DNA of 64,000 nucleotides from Actinoallomurus bryophytorum (GCF_006716425.1 NZ_VFOZ01000001.1:7459237-7523236), one strand, 5' to 3'. Positions 1 to 9,707 are shown, counted from the stretch's first letter. The notes: generated by a model not told the origin, from the letters alone. Translations and numbers: made by a program.

Positions 1-158
1 GGGTGATCCGCCGGGCGCTGCGGCTGCTGGAGCCGTACCCGTTCGAGCGCGTGTACGGCGCGTGGTGGCGGCGGATCGTGGCCGCGGACGGCATCGAGGC
101 CGTACGCCGGTCGGCGGAGCGTTACCTGGAGCGCGCGCTGGACGACGCGCCCGAGTAG
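1..158 (+). CDS. C-terminal end of a possible MBL-fold metallohydrolase (partial)
   Basis: An open frame enters from the left edge and stops with TAG at 156-158, giving about 51 residues. The tail contains the stretch PFERVYGAWWRRIV followed by a RRSAERYL motif. Tails of this sort occur in actinobacterial MBL-fold hydrolases encoded next to uvrA, so that identity is inferred from family memory and gene neighbourhood. No catalytic residue is visible in the part present. The gene is co-directional with uvrA, 152 bp upstream of it. Confidence 0.45.
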   Translation, partial: VIRRALRLLEPYPFERVYGAWWRRIVAADGIEAVRRSAERYLERALDDAPE

Positions 159-180
159 CCGTTCCGGTGGCGGCCCTTAT

Positions 181-195
181 TCGAACACGTGTACG
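181..195 (+). promoter_or_regulatory. Candidate LexA (SOS) box upstream of uvrA
   Basis: The sequence TCGAACACGTGTACG reads CGAAC-N4-GTACG, one mismatch from the actinobacterial SOS-box pattern CGAAC-N4-GTTCG. It lies about 115 bp before the uvrA start. uvrA is a known SOS gene in many bacteria, but LexA binding here is inference. Confidence 0.4.
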
Positions 196-310
196 GTTTC
201 CGTGCGACGAGCGGGTCGCGTGTGGTCATCTGGAAGAAACCGTCACACCCACTCGTTAGCCTGAAGCTGACCTGTCTTAACCAGGCTCTCAAGGGGATTA
301 CGGATTCGCC

Positions 311-3148
311 GTGGCTGACCGTCTCATCGTGCGCGGAGCACGTGAACACAATCTCAAGGACGTCTCGCTCGATCTGCCGCGCGACGCCTTGATCGTCTTT
401 ACCGGCCTGTCCGGTTCCGGTAAGTCCAGCCTCGCTTTCGACACGATCTTCGCCGAGGGCCAGCGCCGTTATGTCGAGTCCCTGTCCGCGTACGCGAGGC
501 AGTTCCTCGGCCAGATGGACAAGCCGGACGTCGACTTCATCGAGGGCCTGTCGCCCGCGGTCTCGATCGACCAGAAGTCCACGTCGAAGAACCCGCGTTC
601 GACCGTCGGCACCATCACCGAGGTCTACGACTACCTGCGCCTGCTATGGGCGCGCATCGGCCATCCGCACTGCCCGGTCTGTGGCCGCACGATCCACAAG
701 CAGACCCCGAGCCAGATCGTCGACCGGCTGATGGAGTTCGAGGAGGGCACCCGTTTCCAGGTGCTCGCCCCGGTCGTACGCGGGCGCAAGGGCGAATACG
801 GCGAGCTGTTCCGCGAGATGCAGACCAAGGGCTTCTCGCGGGCCCGTGTCGATGGCGCCGTCGTGCGTCTCGACGAGGCGCCGAAGCTTAAAAAGTACGA
901 AAAGCACGACATTGAGATCGTCGTCGACCGGCTGAGCGTCAAGGACGGCTCGCGGCGCCGCCTGGCCGACTCGGTGGAGACCGCGCTGGGGCTGACCGGC
1001 GGCACGATCATCCTCGACTTCATCGACCTGCCCGAGGACGACGAGCAGCGCGAGCGGATGTATTCGGAGCATCTCTACTGCCCCTACGACGACCTGTCGT
1101 TCGACGAGCTGGAGCCGCGCTCGTTCTCGTTCAACTCTCCGTACGGCGCCTGCCCCGACTGCACCGGCCTGGGCACCCGCATGGAGGTCGACCCCGAGCT
1201 GATCGTGCCCGACGTCGAAAAGACCCTGGGCGAGGGCGCCATCTCGCCGTGGTCCGGCGGGCACGTGAGCGACTACTTCCTGCGGCTGCTCGGCGCGCTC
1301 GGCGAGGCGATGGGCTTCGACCTGGACACGCCATGGGAAAAGCTCCCGGCCGCGGCGCGCAAGGCCGTGCTCAAGGGCCATGACACGCAGGTCCACGTGA
1401 GCTACCGCAACCGCTACGGACGGCTGCGGTCCTACTACACGACCTACGAAGGCGTGATCCCCTACGTCCAGCGGCGCCACTCCGAGGCCGAGAGCGACTC
1501 CAGCCGCGAGCGGTTCGAGGGCTACATGCGGGAGATCCCGTGCCCCTCGTGCGCGGGCCGGCGCCTCAAGCCGGTCGTGCTGGGCGTCACGGTCAACGAA
1601 CGCTCCATCGCGGACGTGGCCGCCATGCCGATCGGTGAGTGCGCCAAGTTCCTGCTGGCGATGGAGCTGAACGACCGTGAGAAGCACATCGCCGAGCGGG
1701 TGCTGAAGGAGATCAACGCCCGGCTGGGCTTCCTGCTCGACGTCGGCCTCGACTACCTGACCCTCGACCGCGCGTCGGCCACGCTCGCCGGCGGCGAGGC
1801 GCAGCGCATCCGGCTGGCCACCCAGATCGGCTCCGGTCTGGTCGGCGTGCTGTACGTCCTGGACGAGCCGTCGATCGGGCTGCACCAGCGCGACAACCAC
1901 CGGCTGCTGGAGACCCTGATCAGGCTCCGCGACATCGGCAACACACTGATCGTCGTCGAGCACGACGAGGACACGATCCGCGCGGCGGACTGGGTCGTCG
2001 ACATCGGCCCGGGCGCGGGGGAGCACGGCGGCCAGGTCGTCGTGACGGGCACCGTCGAGGACCTGCTCACCTCGGAGACCTCGATGACGGGCGCCTACCT
2101 TTCGGGCCGCCGCGAGATCCCGGTCCCCGAAGGCCGCCGCAAGCGCCAGCGCGGGCGCGAGCTGGTCGTCAAGGGCGCACACGAGCACAACCTGCACGAC
2201 GTCGACGTCGCCTTCCCGCTCGGGGTGTTCACCGCGGTCACCGGGGTTTCGGGGTCCGGCAAGTCGACGCTGGTCAACGACATCCTCTACATGGCGCTCG
2301 CCAAGCAGCTGCACGGCGCGCGTACGGTCCCGGGCCGGCACAAGCGCATCAACGGCCTCGACCAGGTCGACAAGGTCGTGCACGTCGACCAGTCACCGAT
2401 CGGCCGCACCCCGCGGTCCAACCCGGCCACCTACACAGGCGTCTTCGACCACGTGCGCAAGCTGTTCGCGGCCACGGCCGAGGCGAAGGTGCGCGGCTAC
2501 CAGCCCGGACGGTTCTCCTTCAACGTCAAGGGTGGCCGCTGCGAGGCCTGCTCGGGCGACGGCACGATCAAGATCGAGATGCAGTTCCTGCCGGACGTCT
2601 ATGTCCCCTGCGAGGTCTGCCACGGGGCCCGCTACAACCGGGAGACCCTGGACGTCCACTACAAGGGCAAGACCATCTCCGAGGTTCTGGACATGCCGAT
2701 CGAGGAGGGGCTCGACTTCTTCGAGGCGATCCCCGCGATCCGGCGCCACCTGCAGACGCTCAACGACGTCGGTCTGGGCTACGTACGTCTCGGACAGCCG
2801 GCCCCGACACTGTCCGGCGGCGAGGCTCAGCGGGTGAAACTCGCCTCTGAGCTGCAGCGACGTTCGACCGGGCGTACCATCTACGTACTCGACGAGCCCA
2901 CAACCGGCCTGCACTTCGAGGACATCCGCAAGCTCCTGGGCGTCCTGGGCCGTCTCGTCGACGGGGGCAACACCGTCATCGTCATCGAGCACAACCTTGA
3001 CGTCATCAAGACGGCCGACTGGATCATCGACATGGGTCCCGAAGGTGGCTCGCGGGGTGGCACGGTCGTCGCCACCGGCACGCCCGAGCAGGTCGCGAAG
3101 GTCGAGGAGAGCCACACCGGCCAGTTCCTCGCCAAGGTCCTCAAGTGA
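311..3148 (+). CDS. uvrA: UvrABC excinuclease subunit A
   Basis: UvrA is the damage-recognition ATPase of nucleotide excision repair; it loads UvrB on lesions. The 945-residue product has the full tandem ABC layout: first Walker [10 protein letters not shown] near residue 33, signature LAGGEAQRI near 492, Walker B VLDEPS near 516, second Walker [10 protein letters not shown] near 646, an intact C-x2-C...C-x2-C zinc module (CEAC near 746 and CEVC near 767), signature LSGGEAQRV near 834 and [10 protein letters not shown] near 859. In the N-terminal zinc module one side reads CPYD, so it lacks one cysteine, as I recall for other actinobacterial UvrA proteins. The GTG start is chosen because AAGGGG lies 14 bases upstream and [15 protein letters not shown] is the usual N-terminus. 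A possible SOS box lies upstream. Confidence 0.98.
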   Translation: MADRLIVRGAREHNLKDVSLDLPRDALIVFTGLSGSGKSSLAFDTIFAEGQRRYVESLSAYARQFLGQMDKPDVDFIEGLSPAVSIDQKSTSKNPRSTVGTITEVYDYLRLLWARIGHPHCPVCGRTIHKQTPSQIVDRLMEFEEGTRFQVLAPVVRGRKGEYGELFREMQTKGFSRARVDGAVVRLDEAPKLKKYEKHDIEIVVDRLSVKDGSRRRLADSVETALGLTGGTIILDFIDLPEDDEQRERMYSEHLYCPYDDLSFDELEPRSFSFNSPYGACPDCTGLGTRMEVDPELIVPDVEKTLGEGAISPWSGGHVSDYFLRLLGALGEAMGFDLDTPWEKLPAAARKAVLKGHDTQVHVSYRNRYGRLRSYYTTYEGVIPYVQRRHSEAESDSSRERFEGYMREIPCPSCAGRRLKPVVLGVTVNERSIADVAAMPIGECAKFLLAMELNDREKHIAERVLKEINARLGFLLDVGLDYLTLDRASATLAGGEAQRIRLATQIGSGLVGVLYVLDEPSIGLHQRDNHRLLETLIRLRDIGNTLIVVEHDEDTIRAADWVVDIGPGAGEHGGQVVVTGTVEDLLTSETSMTGAYLSGRREIPVPEGRRKRQRGRELVVKGAHEHNLHDVDVAFPLGVFTAVTGVSGSGKSTLVNDILYMALAKQLHGARTVPGRHKRINGLDQVDKVVHVDQSPIGRTPRSNPATYTGVFDHVRKLFAATAEAKVRGYQPGRFSFNVKGGRCEACSGDGTIKIEMQFLPDVYVPCEVCHGARYNRETLDVHYKGKTISEVLDMPIEEGLDFFEAIPAIRRHLQTLNDVGLGYVRLGQPAPTLSGGEAQRVKLASELQRRSTGRTIYVLDEPTTGLHFEDIRKLLGVLGRLVDGGNTVIVIEHNLDVIKTADWIIDMGPEGGSRGGTVVATGTPEQVAKVEESHTGQFLAKVLK

Positions 3149-3257
3149 CCGTCGCGCCGTAGGGCGAGACCGAAACCGGGGATTTGCCCGCGAATTGAAC
3201 CGACCCGATGGCTCCACCGTGTAGTCAGGGAAGTCATCGAAGCCAAGGAGGACCCAA

Positions 3258-3701
3258 ATGCCGTTCGACCCGTCCAAGCCCGAACCGGAGTCCAGCCGCA
3301 GGGGGATGCTGCTCGGAGTGGGCCTAGTCGGTCTCGCCGGCACGTTGAGCGCCTGCGGCGGCTCGAAGGACGACTCGTCGGCTGATTCCTCGGGGAGCGG
3401 CGACAAGAGCAGCGGCGGGACCCTGGGCAAGGCAAGTGACGTCCCCGTCGGCGGCGGGAAGATCTACAAGTCCGAGAAGGTCGTCGTCACGCAGCCGAAG
3501 CAGGGCGAGTTCAAGGCCTTCAGCGCCGTCTGCACCCACCGCGGCTGCACCGTGGACTCCATCTCGGGCGGAAAGATCCACTGCCCGTGCCACGGCAGCG
3601 CCTACAACGTGGCCGACGGCTCGGTCGCCAACGGCCCCGCCTCCAAGCCCCTGCCGCCCAAGTCCGTCGCCGTCCAGAACGGCGAACTCAAACTCAGCTG
3701 A
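3258..3701 (+). CDS. Rieske [2Fe-2S] lipoprotein, Tat-exported
   Basis: This 147-residue protein has a Tat-like start (SRRGMLLG) running into a lipobox LSAC with the lipidated cysteine at residue 33. A Ser/Gly/Asp-rich spacer follows, then a Rieske domain with CTHRGC near 92 and CPCHGS near 109, the two ligand boxes for a [2Fe-2S] cluster bound by two Cys and two His. It should sit on the outer face of the membrane as a small electron carrier. It is not the bc1-complex subunit, which is larger with several transmembrane segments. GGAGG lies just before the ATG. Its partner is unknown; it is usually annotated as a Rieske (2Fe-2S) protein. Confidence 0.92.
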   Translation: MPFDPSKPEPESSRRGMLLGVGLVGLAGTLSACGGSKDDSSADSSGSGDKSSGGTLGKASDVPVGGGKIYKSEKVVVTQPKQGEFKAFSAVCTHRGCTVDSISGGKIHCPCHGSAYNVADGSVANGPASKPLPPKSVAVQNGELKLS

Positions 3702-3715
3702 CCCACGCACGCCAC

Positions 3716-3749
3716 GTCGCGGTCACGGCCGCCCAGCCGCGACCGCGAC
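3716..3749 (+). terminator. Hairpin terminator after the Rieske gene
   Basis: GTCGCGGTC at 3716-3724 pairs with GACCGCGAC at 3741-3749. After a one-base mismatch the stem continues with CGGC/GCCG. It starts 14 bases after the stop codon and has no U-tract, as is common in actinomycetes. Confidence 0.6.
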
Positions 3750-3873
3750 ACGCACGTCTTCCTGAGCCCCAACCGGTAGCCCGGCCCAGCCCGCCACGCC
3801 AGCCCTCCGAAGCCCACGACGCGGGCGGCGAGAGCGGTGGTCCGAGAGGGCGAGGACCTGCACGGACTCGTCG

Positions 3874-3945
3874 CAGGGCGTCGTCGGGCTGATCTCGCCG
3901 TGGAACTACCTGCTGACGCTGAGCGTCCCCGACGCCGTCCCTGCT
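3874..3945 (+). pseudogene. Relic fragment of a succinate-semialdehyde-type aldehyde dehydrogenase
   Basis: A 24-codon stretch encodes QGVVGLISPWNYLLTLSV followed by PDAVPA. This is the conserved block just before the NAD(P)-binding part of GabD2-type succinate-semialdehyde dehydrogenases (compare the family block GVVGIISPWNYPLTL). No ALDH-like sequence continues on either side in any frame, and no catalytic Cys or Glu region is present. It is therefore a short remnant of a deleted gene rather than a functional one. Confidence 0.65.
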
Positions 3946-4214
3946 ACCTGGTCGCGGTCCGCGCCGACTGCCTGACCGTCTGGCCGCGGGGCGTGCCCGG
4001 TTGTGATTCGTGGCGGTCGCGTGACCGGCCGTCTGGTCGCGAGGTGCGTCGCGCGTGCCCGGTCGCGGTTCGCGTCGCCCGGCCGTGGACGGTGCAGACC
4101 GCCCGACCACGATCCGCGCCTGCCGACCGTCCAGCCGTTCCCCTGCCGGTACTGCTGACCTCTTGCCCATCGCCGGCAGGCCGTCTTGTCGGTGCCCACT
4201 GCAATGCTCTGGGC
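3946..4214. other. Non-coding gap with degenerate GC-rich repeats
   Basis: No gene is recognisable. The stretch holds loosely repeated elements built on GGTCGCGGT(C/T)CGCG and GACCGTCTGG/CGGCCGT motifs, on both sides of 4020-4110. Together with the dehydrogenase fragment just upstream it looks like a scar of gene loss. Confidence 0.4.
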
Positions 4215-4760
4215 ATGGCCGAGATTCCTGAGGACAGCTATGCGCAACCGTGGGGTGCCGATCCTCGCAGCTCGCCTCCGCTCGTCGGCGACGAGCGTGA
4301 GATCCTCACCGGGTTCCTTGACTGGCACCGGCAGACGTTCGCGCTCAAGTGTGCCGGGGTCTCCGCCGGGCGGCTGTCCGAAAAGGGCATCCCGCCGTCC
4401 GGGCTCAGCCTGCACGGACTACTGCGCCATCTCACCGGGGTCGAGCGATGGTGGTTCAGGGTCCAGTTCGCCGGCGAGGAGCTGCCGTTGCTCTACTACT
4501 CCGACGACGATCCCAACCAGGACTTCGACGCTCTGGACGGCGACGTCACCGAGGCGTTCGCGCTCTGGCAGAGCGAGTGCGAGCGCGCCCGGGAGATCGT
4601 CGCGCGGGCCGGTTCCCTCGATGAGACCGGCACCCGGCAACGGACCGGCGAGCCGTTCTCACTGCGCTGGGCACTCGTGCAGATGATCGCCGAGTACGCC
4701 CGCCACAACGGCCATGCCGACCTCCTACGCGAGCGGATCGACGGTGCCACGGGATACTGA
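4215..4760 (+). CDS. DinB-family (DUF664-type) protein
   Basis: The 181-residue product fits the DinB/YfiT four-helix-bundle fold. It has the early DWHRQTFALKCAGVS helix, then SLHGLLRHLTGVERWWF with the first conserved histidine, and the late MIAEYARHNGHADLLRERIDG helix with the conserved His-x2-His pair. In this superfamily three histidines bind a metal and members act as mycothiol- or bacillithiol-dependent transferases or unknown enzymes; the exact substrate is not known. The ATG at 4215 is taken because the MAEIPEDSYAQPW start matches the family N-terminus. No clear Shine-Dalgarno is visible. It stands alone between two non-coding gaps. Confidence 0.85.
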   Translation: MAEIPEDSYAQPWGADPRSSPPLVGDEREILTGFLDWHRQTFALKCAGVSAGRLSEKGIPPSGLSLHGLLRHLTGVERWWFRVQFAGEELPLLYYSDDDPNQDFDALDGDVTEAFALWQSECERAREIVARAGSLDETGTRQRTGEPFSLRWALVQMIAEYARHNGHADLLRERIDGATGY

Positions 4761-5414
4761 GAGCAGGCGAGGCCCCCGGACCGGCCACCTCATCTCGCGC
4801 TCCTCGCCTCCGCTCGTCGGCGCTGCGCGACAGCCGGACGGTCCAGGCAGCAGGGCAGACCCAGGCGATCTATGGGTCGGTCTGCCGACGCGCGGTGTCG
4901 ATGGCGGAGTCGGTGGCGGTGGGGCACGTGTGGCGACGGTGAACGCCGCTGGCCCGGGTGGCTGTTCGGCCGCGGGGAGGCGCGGTGATCCTCGGACGGT
5001 ACGGGGCGCCGGGGGTGCCGAAGGGCGGCCGATCCCGGTGCGTCCGATCAACGCGGTGGCGGGGGCACGTCGCGGCGATGGCGGATGGCAGCCCCGTCGC
5101 GAGGACGCGCAACGACCATGCGTCGACAGGGGACGGTGATGACGGCAGTCCCGTCGGGTGGCTGCCCGACCGGGGCGGAGAACCCACAAACGCCCCGCGC
5201 TGGCAGGGGACGGTGGTGAGCGGCCGGTCGACGCGGTGCCGGGGGAGGGGCGTGCGGTGGTGGTGGTTCGGGCGGATGGCTGCTCGGCGGTGGGGAGGAG
5301 ACGCGATGACCATGTGGCGGCAGGAGGACGGCGATGGCGGCGGAAGGCGGCCGATCCGGGGCGTGGGCGGCCAACGCGGCGTACTCCGTCCGGCTCGGCA
5401 CTAGGCTGACGGAC
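4761..5414 (+). repeat. 650-bp non-coding gap with degenerate direct repeats before uvrC
   Basis: No credible gene is seen. Several imperfect direct repeats are present: CAGGGGACGGTGATGA at 5127 recurs with one change at 5204, TCAACGCGGTGGCGGGGG at 5048 recurs with two changes at 5228, and GGCTGTTCGGCCGCGGGGAG at about 4959 recurs in altered form at 5278. The right end carries a TAGGCT -10-like box (5402-5407) that probably drives uvrC. Confidence 0.5.
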
Positions 5415-7355
5415 GTGGCAGATCCGGCGTCGTACCGGCCCGCCCCAGGTACCATCCCCGAATCGCCCGGGGTGTACCGATACCGTGACGCGAACGGCAG
5501 GGTCATCTACGTAGGCAAGGCGAAAAACCTGCGTGCCCGGCTTAATTCCTACTTCACCGATTTCGCCGGGCTGCATCCGCGTACGCAGACGATGTTGCAG
5601 ACCGCGGCGGGTGTCGAGTGGACGGTGGTCGGCACCGAGGTCGAGGCGCTGCAGCTCGAATACTCGTGGATCAAGGAGTACGACCCGCGGTTCAACGTCA
5701 AGTACCGCGACGACAAGTCCTACCCCTACCTCGCCGTGACGATGAACGAAGACGTCCCGCGGGTGCAGGTGATGCGCGGCGCCAAGAAGAAGGGCGTGCG
5801 CTACTTCGGCCCCTACTCCCACGCGTGGGCGATCCGGGAGACCGTCGACCTGCTGCTGCGGGTCTTTCCCGTGCGTACGTGCTCCGCCGGGGTGTTCCGG
5901 CGGCAGCAGCAGATGGGCCGGCCCTGCCTGCTCGGCGACATCGGCAAGTGCTCGGCGCCCTGTGTCGGCCGGATCAGCGAGGACGGGCACCGCGACGTCG
6001 CCGCGGACTTCTGCGACTTCATGGCCGGCGACACCGCGCGTTTCATCAGGGCGCTGGAAAGGGACATGCGCTCGGCCGCCAAGGAGCAGGAGTACGAACG
6101 CGCCGCACGGCTGCGCGACGACATCCGGGCCCTGCAGCGCGCCCTGGAAAAGCAGTCCGTCGTGCTCGGCGACACGACCGACTGCGACGTGATCGCCCTG
6201 GCCGACGACCAGCTCGAGGCCGCCGTCCAGGTGTTCTACGTACGCGGGGGGCGCATCCGCGGGCAGCGCGGATGGGTCGTCGACAAGGTCGAGGACGTCA
6301 CCGCCGGCGAGCTCGTCGAGCAGTTCGTCCTCCAGATGTACGGCGACATGGCGGGCGACACGGTGCCCCGCGAGATCCTCGTGCCGACACTGCCGCCCGA
6401 GCAGGACGCGGTGGTGGAGCTGCTCACCGAGCATCGTGGTGGCCGGGTGGACCTGCGGGTGCCCCGTCGTGGTGACAAGAAGACGCTGATGGAGACGGTC
6501 GAGCGCAACGCCAAGGAGGCGTTCAAGCAGCACAAGACGCGCCGCGCCGCCGACCTGACCAGCCGCAGCAAGGGCCTGCAGGAGATCCAGGACGCCCTCG
6601 AACTCGACCAGGCGCCGCTGCGCATCGAGTGCTACGACGTCTCCAACCTCCAGGGCACCCATGTCGTGGCGTCGATGGTCGTCTTCGAGGACGGTCTGCC
6701 GCGCAAGAGCGAATACCGCAGGTTCTCCATCAAGACCGTCGAGGGCCAGGACGACGTACGGTCCATCAACGAGGTGATCACCCGGCGGTTCCGCCGCTAC
6801 CTCGAGGAGACGGAGAAGACCGGCGAGCTGGACGTCCTCGGCGAACGCGAGGAGGGCGGCCCGATCGACCCGGAGACCGGCCGTCCGCGCAGGTTCGCGT
6901 ACCCGCCCAACCTCGTCGTGGTCGACGGCGGCGCGCCGCAGGTGGCGGCCGCTCAGCGTGCCCTCGACGAGCTCGGCATCGACGACGTCAGCCTGTGCGG
7001 CATCGCCAAGCGGCTGGAGGAGGTCTGGATGCCCGGCGAGGAGGATCCCGTCATCCTGCCGCGCAACAGCGAGGGCATGTACCTCCTGCAACGGGCGCGC
7101 GACGAGGCGCACGACTTCGCCATCAGGTTCCACCGCAACAAGCGTTCCAAAGGCATGATCGTCAGCGAGCTCGATGCCGTGCCGGGGCTGGGGCCGAGCC
7201 GGCGCACCGCGCTGATCAAGCATTTCGGGTCGGTGAAGCTGCTCAAGGAGGCCGGACCGGACGAGATCGCCGAGGTTCCGGGCATCGGACGGCGCACCGC
7301 TGAGACCATTGTCGCGGCACTGCACGCGCAGGACGGGGGAACAGGACGTGAGTGA
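5415..7355 (+). CDS. uvrC: UvrABC excinuclease subunit C
   Basis: UvrC makes both incisions around a UvrB-bound lesion. Domains in order: a GIY-YIG nuclease ([21 protein letters not shown] near residue 20) for the 3' cut, a cysteine-containing linker (CSAPCVG), a UVR helical hairpin ([15 protein letters not shown] near 220) that contacts UvrB, an RNase H-like nuclease ([15 protein letters not shown] near 405) for the 5' cut, and two C-terminal helix-hairpin-helix motifs ([18 protein letters not shown]). I choose the GTG at 5415, giving 646 residues and starting [12 protein letters not shown], over an upstream ATG whose extra residues are not family-like. A TAGGCT -10 box ends 7 bases before the GTG and no Shine-Dalgarno is present, so the mRNA may be leaderless. 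Confidence 0.97.
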   Translation: MADPASYRPAPGTIPESPGVYRYRDANGRVIYVGKAKNLRARLNSYFTDFAGLHPRTQTMLQTAAGVEWTVVGTEVEALQLEYSWIKEYDPRFNVKYRDDKSYPYLAVTMNEDVPRVQVMRGAKKKGVRYFGPYSHAWAIRETVDLLLRVFPVRTCSAGVFRRQQQMGRPCLLGDIGKCSAPCVGRISEDGHRDVAADFCDFMAGDTARFIRALERDMRSAAKEQEYERAARLRDDIRALQRALEKQSVVLGDTTDCDVIALADDQLEAAVQVFYVRGGRIRGQRGWVVDKVEDVTAGELVEQFVLQMYGDMAGDTVPREILVPTLPPEQDAVVELLTEHRGGRVDLRVPRRGDKKTLMETVERNAKEAFKQHKTRRAADLTSRSKGLQEIQDALELDQAPLRIECYDVSNLQGTHVVASMVVFEDGLPRKSEYRRFSIKTVEGQDDVRSINEVITRRFRRYLEETEKTGELDVLGEREEGGPIDPETGRPRRFAYPPNLVVVDGGAPQVAAAQRALDELGIDDVSLCGIAKRLEEVWMPGEEDPVILPRNSEGMYLLQRARDEAHDFAIRFHRNKRSKGMIVSELDAVPGLGPSRRTALIKHFGSVKLLKEAGPDEIAEVPGIGRRTAETIVAALHAQDGGTGRE

Positions 7356-7827
7356 TCTCCGAAGCGGGAGACCCGGCGAGGTGACGTCGCCGCGAGGGCC
7401 GGACGGCCTCACCCGCCGGCACCGCGGAAAGCACGCGGGCGAGCGACGCCGGGCCCGCGCCCGTACGGGGCACCTCGCTTCCGCCCCCGGGGTGTCCTGG
7501 GCGCGCGGCGGTGGAGGACCCCGCCTAGCGGCACGCCCGAGCGTGAGCGCCGCACGCGGCCAGGCCCCGGACGGCCTCGCACGCAGGCACCACGGAAAGC
7601 ACGCGAGCGAGCGACACTGGGCCCACGCCCGTACGGAGCAGCTCGCTTCCGCCCCCGGGGTGTCCTGGGCGCGCGGCCGTGGAGAACCCCGCCTCGCCGT
7701 ACACCCAGGCCAGGGCGTGAGCGCCGCTCGGGGCCGGGCACGAAAGATGCGCGAGGCCACCACCGGCACGGGGACTCGAGTGCCAGGGGACGGCGCCGGC
7801 CGTTCCGGACGCAGGGAGGCGGCGTGA
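7348..7827 (+). CDS. Hypothetical Arg/Gly/Pro-rich protein between uvrC and rapZ, doubtful
   Basis: A GTG at 7348 overlaps the uvrC stop codon. The frame stays open for 159 codons and its TGA overlaps the rapZ GTG in a GTGA junction, the layout of a coupled operon gene. The product is low-complexity, built from two copies of a roughly 57-residue unit (PDGL-RRH-GKHA-ER, then [12 protein letters not shown]), and resembles no family I know. Differences between the two copies fall mostly in first and second codon positions, which argues against selection on the protein. The end overlaps support a gene; the substitution pattern points to a duplicated non-coding spacer that happens to be open. Confidence 0.3.
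   Translation: MSDLRSGRPGEVTSPRGPDGLTRRHRGKHAGERRRARARTGHLASAPGVSWARGGGGPRLAARPSVSAARGQAPDGLARRHHGKHASERHWAHARTEQLASAPGVSWARGRGEPRLAVHPGQGVSAARGRARKMREATTGTGTRVPGDGAGRSGRREAA
7399..7733 (+). repeat. Tandem direct repeat, two copies of about 168-174 bp
   Basis: The segment from about 7399 to 7563 is repeated from about 7567 to 7733 with roughly 85 percent identity by eye. GGAAAGCACGCG occurs at 7426 and 7594, CTCGCTTCCGCCCCCGGGGT occurs in both copies, and GCGTGAGCGCCGC occurs at 7541 and 7715. The offset grows from 168 to 174 bp through a small insertion. Confidence 0.85.
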
Positions 7828-8723
7828 ACACCACGAGCGGCAGCCTCGCAGGCACCCCTCAGGTGCCCGACATCGTCATCATCACCGGCATGTCCGGTGC
7901 CGGCCGCAGCACGGCCGCCAAGTCGCTGGAGGACCTCGACTGGTTCGTGGTCGACAACCTGCCACCCGGCCTGCTCGCCACGATGGCCGACCTCGCCGAG
8001 CGCGGGCAGGGCGCGGTGCCCCGCATCGCCGTCGTCGTCGACGTGCGCAGCCGGGCGTTCACCACCGACCTGCAGTCCGCGTTCGACGAGCTGGAGGCGC
8101 GCGGCGCACACCCGCGGGTGGTGTTCCTGGAGGCATCCGGCGACGTACTGGTCCGCCGGTTCGAGAGCGTACGACGGCCGCACCCCCTCCAGGCCGACGG
8201 CCGGATCGTCGACGGCATCGCGCGCGAGCGAGAGCTGCTGCGCGAGGTACGCGCCGAGGCGGACCTGGTCATCGATACCAGCTCGCTCAACGTCCACGAG
8301 CTGCGTGCCAAGATCGTCGGGTTCTTCGGCGGTGAGGGCAACGAGTCCAGCCTGCGCGCGACGGTCGTCTCGTTCGGCTACAAGTACGGGTTGCCGGTCG
8401 ACGCCGACCTCGTGGTCGACTGCCGCTTCCTGCCCAACCCGCACTGGATCCCCGAGCTGCGCCCGCACACCGGGCGTGACGCCGACGTGCGTGACTACGT
8501 CCTGTCCCGGCCGGGCGCCAAGGAGTTCCTCGACGCCTACTCCGAGGTGCTGCGCCTGCTCGTGGAGGGCTACGAACGCGAGGGCAAGCACTACGTCACG
8601 CTCGCCGTCGGATGTACGGGTGGCAAGCACCGCAGTGTCGCGATGGCCGAGCAGATCGGCGGCCGGCTCCGCGACGAAGGTCTGGACCTCCAGGTCGTCC
8701 ATCGGGATCTCGGACGGGAATAA
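7824..8723 (+). CDS. rapZ: RapZ/YvcJ-family P-loop nucleotide-binding protein
   Basis: The 299-residue product has a Walker A motif (GMSGAGRSTAAK near residue 25), a DNLPPGLL block and the C-terminal signature GCTGGKHRSV. In E. coli RapZ is an RNase adaptor controlling glucosamine-6-phosphate synthase; in Gram-positive bacteria the homologue YvcJ binds and hydrolyses nucleotides with a less clear role. GGGAGG lies five bases before the GTG at 7824. It heads the conserved trio rapZ-yvcK-whiA, with a 6-bp gap to yvcK. Regulation with uvrC is possible if the open frame between them is transcribed through. Confidence 0.95.
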   Translation: MNTTSGSLAGTPQVPDIVIITGMSGAGRSTAAKSLEDLDWFVVDNLPPGLLATMADLAERGQGAVPRIAVVVDVRSRAFTTDLQSAFDELEARGAHPRVVFLEASGDVLVRRFESVRRPHPLQADGRIVDGIARERELLREVRAEADLVIDTSSLNVHELRAKIVGFFGGEGNESSLRATVVSFGYKYGLPVDADLVVDCRFLPNPHWIPELRPHTGRDADVRDYVLSRPGAKEFLDAYSEVLRLLVEGYEREGKHYVTLAVGCTGGKHRSVAMAEQIGGRLRDEGLDLQVVHRDLGRE

Positions 8724-8729
8724 CACAAC

Positions 8730-9707
8730 GTGGCTTCCCCCAGCGTCGTCGCCCTCGGCGGCGGGCACGGGCTGTACGCCTCACTGTCCGCGCTCCGTCG
8801 CGTGACCGACCGGCTCACCGCCATCGTTACCGTCGCCGACGACGGAGGTTCGAGCGGGCGGCTGCGCCGCGAGCTCGGCGTCCTGCCACCGGGAGACCTG
8901 AGGATGGCGCTCGCCGCGCTGTGCGGTGACGACGAGTGGGGGAGCACCTGGAGCGAGGTCGTCCAGCACCGCTTCCTCAGCCAGGGCGAGCTACACGGGC
9001 ACGCGGTCGGCAACCTGCTGATCGTGGCCCTCTGGGAGCTGCTCGATGACCCCGTCGTGGGGCTGGACTGGATGGGCCGGCTGCTGCGCGCCGAGGGGCG
9101 GGTGCTGCCGATGGCCTCGGTACCCCTCGACATCGTCGCGGAGGTACAGGGCGCCGACCCGGCGGCGCCGAACGCGATCTCCAAGGTGCGGGGCCAGGTG
9201 GCCTGCGCGAAGACGCCCGGTCAGGTGCTCAGCGTCTCGCTGATCCCCGAGGACCCGCCGGCGAGCCCGGAGGCGCTGCGCGCCGTCGAGGAGGCCGACT
9301 GGATCGTCTTCGGTCCCGGCTCGTGGTTCACCAGTGTGCTCCCGCACCTGAAGGTCCCCGAGCTGGCCGGGGCGCTGCTGCGTACGAAGGCCAAGCGGCT
9401 AGTCGCGCTCAACCTCGCGCCGCAGCCGGGGGAGACCGACGACTTCTCGCCGCAGACGCATCTTGAGGTCCTGCGGGCTCACGCGCCCGAACTGAAAGTC
9501 GATGTCGTGCTCGCCGACCGGAATCTCGTCGATGAGCCCGATGTTCTGGAGAAGGCGGTTCGTACCCTCGGAGGCAGGCTGGCCCTGGCCGACGTGGCCG
9601 CGGAAGATGGATCTCCACGGCATGATCCGGCACGGTTGGCCCAAGCGTTCGCACAGATCTTCGCCAGCGGCCACGTGACGCGGCGGGATTCGGCGAGACT
9701 GCCCTGA
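8730..9707 (+). CDS. yvcK: YvcK/CofD-like gluconeogenesis factor
   Basis: The protein (325 residues) starts with GGGHGLYASLSALRRVTDRL, then TAIVTVADDGGSSGRLR and PPGDLRMALAAL, the nucleotide-sugar binding signature of the YvcK/UPF0052 family related to the CofD transferase. Family members bind UDP-sugars and affect carbon use and cell-wall synthesis in Bacillus and mycobacteria. The C-terminal part holds the FGPGSWFTSVLPHL segment. GTG at 8730 follows rapZ by six bases. Its place between rapZ and whiA is fixed across Gram-positive bacteria. Confidence 0.95.
   Translation: MASPSVVALGGGHGLYASLSALRRVTDRLTAIVTVADDGGSSGRLRRELGVLPPGDLRMALAALCGDDEWGSTWSEVVQHRFLSQGELHGHAVGNLLIVALWELLDDPVVGLDWMGRLLRAEGRVLPMASVPLDIVAEVQGADPAAPNAISKVRGQVACAKTPGQVLSVSLIPEDPPASPEALRAVEEADWIVFGPGSWFTSVLPHLKVPELAGALLRTKAKRLVALNLAPQPGETDDFSPQTHLEVLRAHAPELKVDVVLADRNLVDEPDVLEKAVRTLGGRLALADVAAEDGSPRHDPARLAQAFAQIFASGHVTRRDSARLP

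Noticed and set aside
644..2383. Long minus-strand open frame of 579 codons
   Set aside because: It lies fully inside uvrA and reads as the antisense shadow caused by third-position GC bias; no family motif.
7409..7855. Minus-strand open frame over the uvrC-rapZ spacer
   Set aside because: No ribosome site and it overlaps the rapZ start; both strands of this GC-rich duplication are open by composition.
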